Positions 63,334-64,000 of a stretch of DNA of 64,000 nucleotides are shown one piece after another. A program made the translations under genes and the position numbers. Positions within the stretch are counted from its first letter, which is position 1, and every line of letters begins with the position of its first letter. The notes under the pieces are model-generated. The model saw only the letters and a list, made by a program, of their open reading frames with translations, was not told the DNA's origin and ran no database searches. The DNA is from Riptortus pedestris. Lineage: Eukaryota; Arthropoda; Insecta; Hemiptera; Alydidae. The DNA is taken from positions 113,558,501-113,622,500 of the forward strand of contig CM032233.1 of the NCBI GenBank assembly GCA_019009955.1, given 5' to 3'.

Positions 63334-64000
63334 GATAATTAAATACATGAAGAATTAAGAGAGATAGCCGCGTATTTGGGAGGTGCGAGGGAGATGAAAG
63401 GAGCCGACCGAGGGACTGTTTGGTGGCGGATTGTTCCAGACTAAAGAGTCCAGTACCTTCGTGACCGCGTTCTTTGATGTTGCCGCCCCTCTATACATGT
63501 GCAACCAGGCCGACAATTTAGTTTGTTCTCAGCTGTCTTCAAGTGATCACAGTGCGTACAGTGCGACTTAGTGCAGTTTGGTAAACTGTTTTTATGCGAA
63601 GAACAGTATTGTGCCGTGACTCTATAAGTAACAGTATAGTGCCGTGTTTAAGACCGTGCAGTGCCGTCTCTTTTTGTGATTTTCAGTGATCGTGAGTGAG
63701 TTATTGGACTGTCTAATAACAAGAACAGTGAAGCTATCAGTGCATACTGTGAGCAGTAGTTAAGAATAATTAACCAAGTGTATAGTCGACAAAATACTAA
63801 TTCACTTTAAAAAGTTGAATTTGTTTTATAAAATTTTACTTCTTTTCTTTGATTTTGACATCTCTTTTCGTTTGAATTTAGTATAATTTTAGGTAATATA
63901 AGTGTACTAGTATATTGGAATAAAATATATAATAAAAATAAGAATATTTTTTTTAACAGTAAAACCATTTTAAATTGTTATCTTTAATGCTAGCTTAATG
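63328..64000 (+). other. Leader-like or LTR-like sequence (unclassified)
   Basis: It starts TGTTGTGATAATTAAATAC directly after the TA tract, is GC-richer to about 63700, and repeats short motifs CAGTGCG, TAGTGCAG, GTGCCGTG (63549-63670). Reading frames are short. It could be the start of an LTR retroelement, a LINE 5' UTR or a host 5' region. The window ends before any diagnostic primer site or coding region. Confidence 0.3.

Overview
The window reads as repeat-saturated, AT-rich, non-coding DNA from an animal, most probably an arthropod. The reasons are eukaryotic mobile elements of many classes typical of arthropods (mariner, Tc1, piggyBac, Penelope-like, Jockey-like and RTE-like LINEs, a tRNA-derived SINE, Helitrons), long TA/GT/GA microsatellites, and no bacterial gene structure. 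No intact host gene is recognisable, and every recognisable protein-coding trace is a broken transposon gene. The species cannot be named from the sequence alone.

The dominant feature is one family present in about 40 whole or partial copies on both strands. Its 5' end begins AGCAGATTTCCC with a palindrome around CCCTTAAGGG. Next comes a block ending GAGGTCCGTTCAAAAT, then a TA (sometimes GT, CA or GA) microsatellite, then a core containing GCTCTAGCGGTCGCAA. The 3' end is GGGAAATCTGCTTAGTTTACGCAGCCCCTGCGTGACGGAC (two abutting motifs) plus a T run, with the hairpin ACGCAG-CCC-CTGCGT just inside it. This architecture (5' sub-terminal repeat, microsatellite, inverted sub-terminal repeat, 3' hairpin, insertion between T residues) matches Helentron-associated elements (HINE/DINE-1 type), so the copies are called HINE-like here. 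At least five alternative 3' arms (called A to E) are joined to one 5' half.

Region by region: 0.1-3.8 kb is a four-level nest (HINE in piggyBac-like element in HINE in HINE). 3.9-8.7 kb holds HINE copies, a SINE with a HINE inside it, and a Tc1 remnant. 8.87-12.33 kb is a 29-bp minisatellite of about 119 units. 12.7-20 kb has HINEs, a Tc1-type MITE, a SINE, a hAT-like scrap, and two Penelope-like tails that fold as hammerhead ribozymes. 20-30 kb is HINE-dense, with two palindromic insertions flanked by 12-bp duplications, a Helitron piece and a second MITE. 30-36 kb has an RTE-like LINE, a SINE inside a HINE, and a 0.92-kb piggyBac-type MITE whose empty site is preserved at 45.1 kb. 36.07-37.12 kb is an unrecognised inverted-repeat transposon inside a HINE. 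38-45 kb has HINEs, a LINE 3' UTR carrying a 28-bp minisatellite, and a Helitron remnant. 45.9-47.1 kb is a decayed mariner. 49.7-50.5 kb is an AT-only array. 51-53 kb has LINE RNase H and Penelope-like remnants. 54.9-56.7 kb has HINEs. 57.2-58.3 kb is a Jockey-like LINE. 58.5-61.85 kb has two Helitrons with internal ~305-bp tandem units. 61.9-63.3 kb is an RTE-like LINE split by another LINE. 63.3-64 kb is a different, GC-richer leader-like sequence.

The elements interact. TA microsatellites inside HINEs border mariner, Tc1 and Helitron insertions, and the TTAA in the HINE 5' palindrome has taken a piggyBac-like element. Several insertions are supported inside the window by an interrupted repeat whose two halves rejoin exactly, or by an unoccupied paralog.
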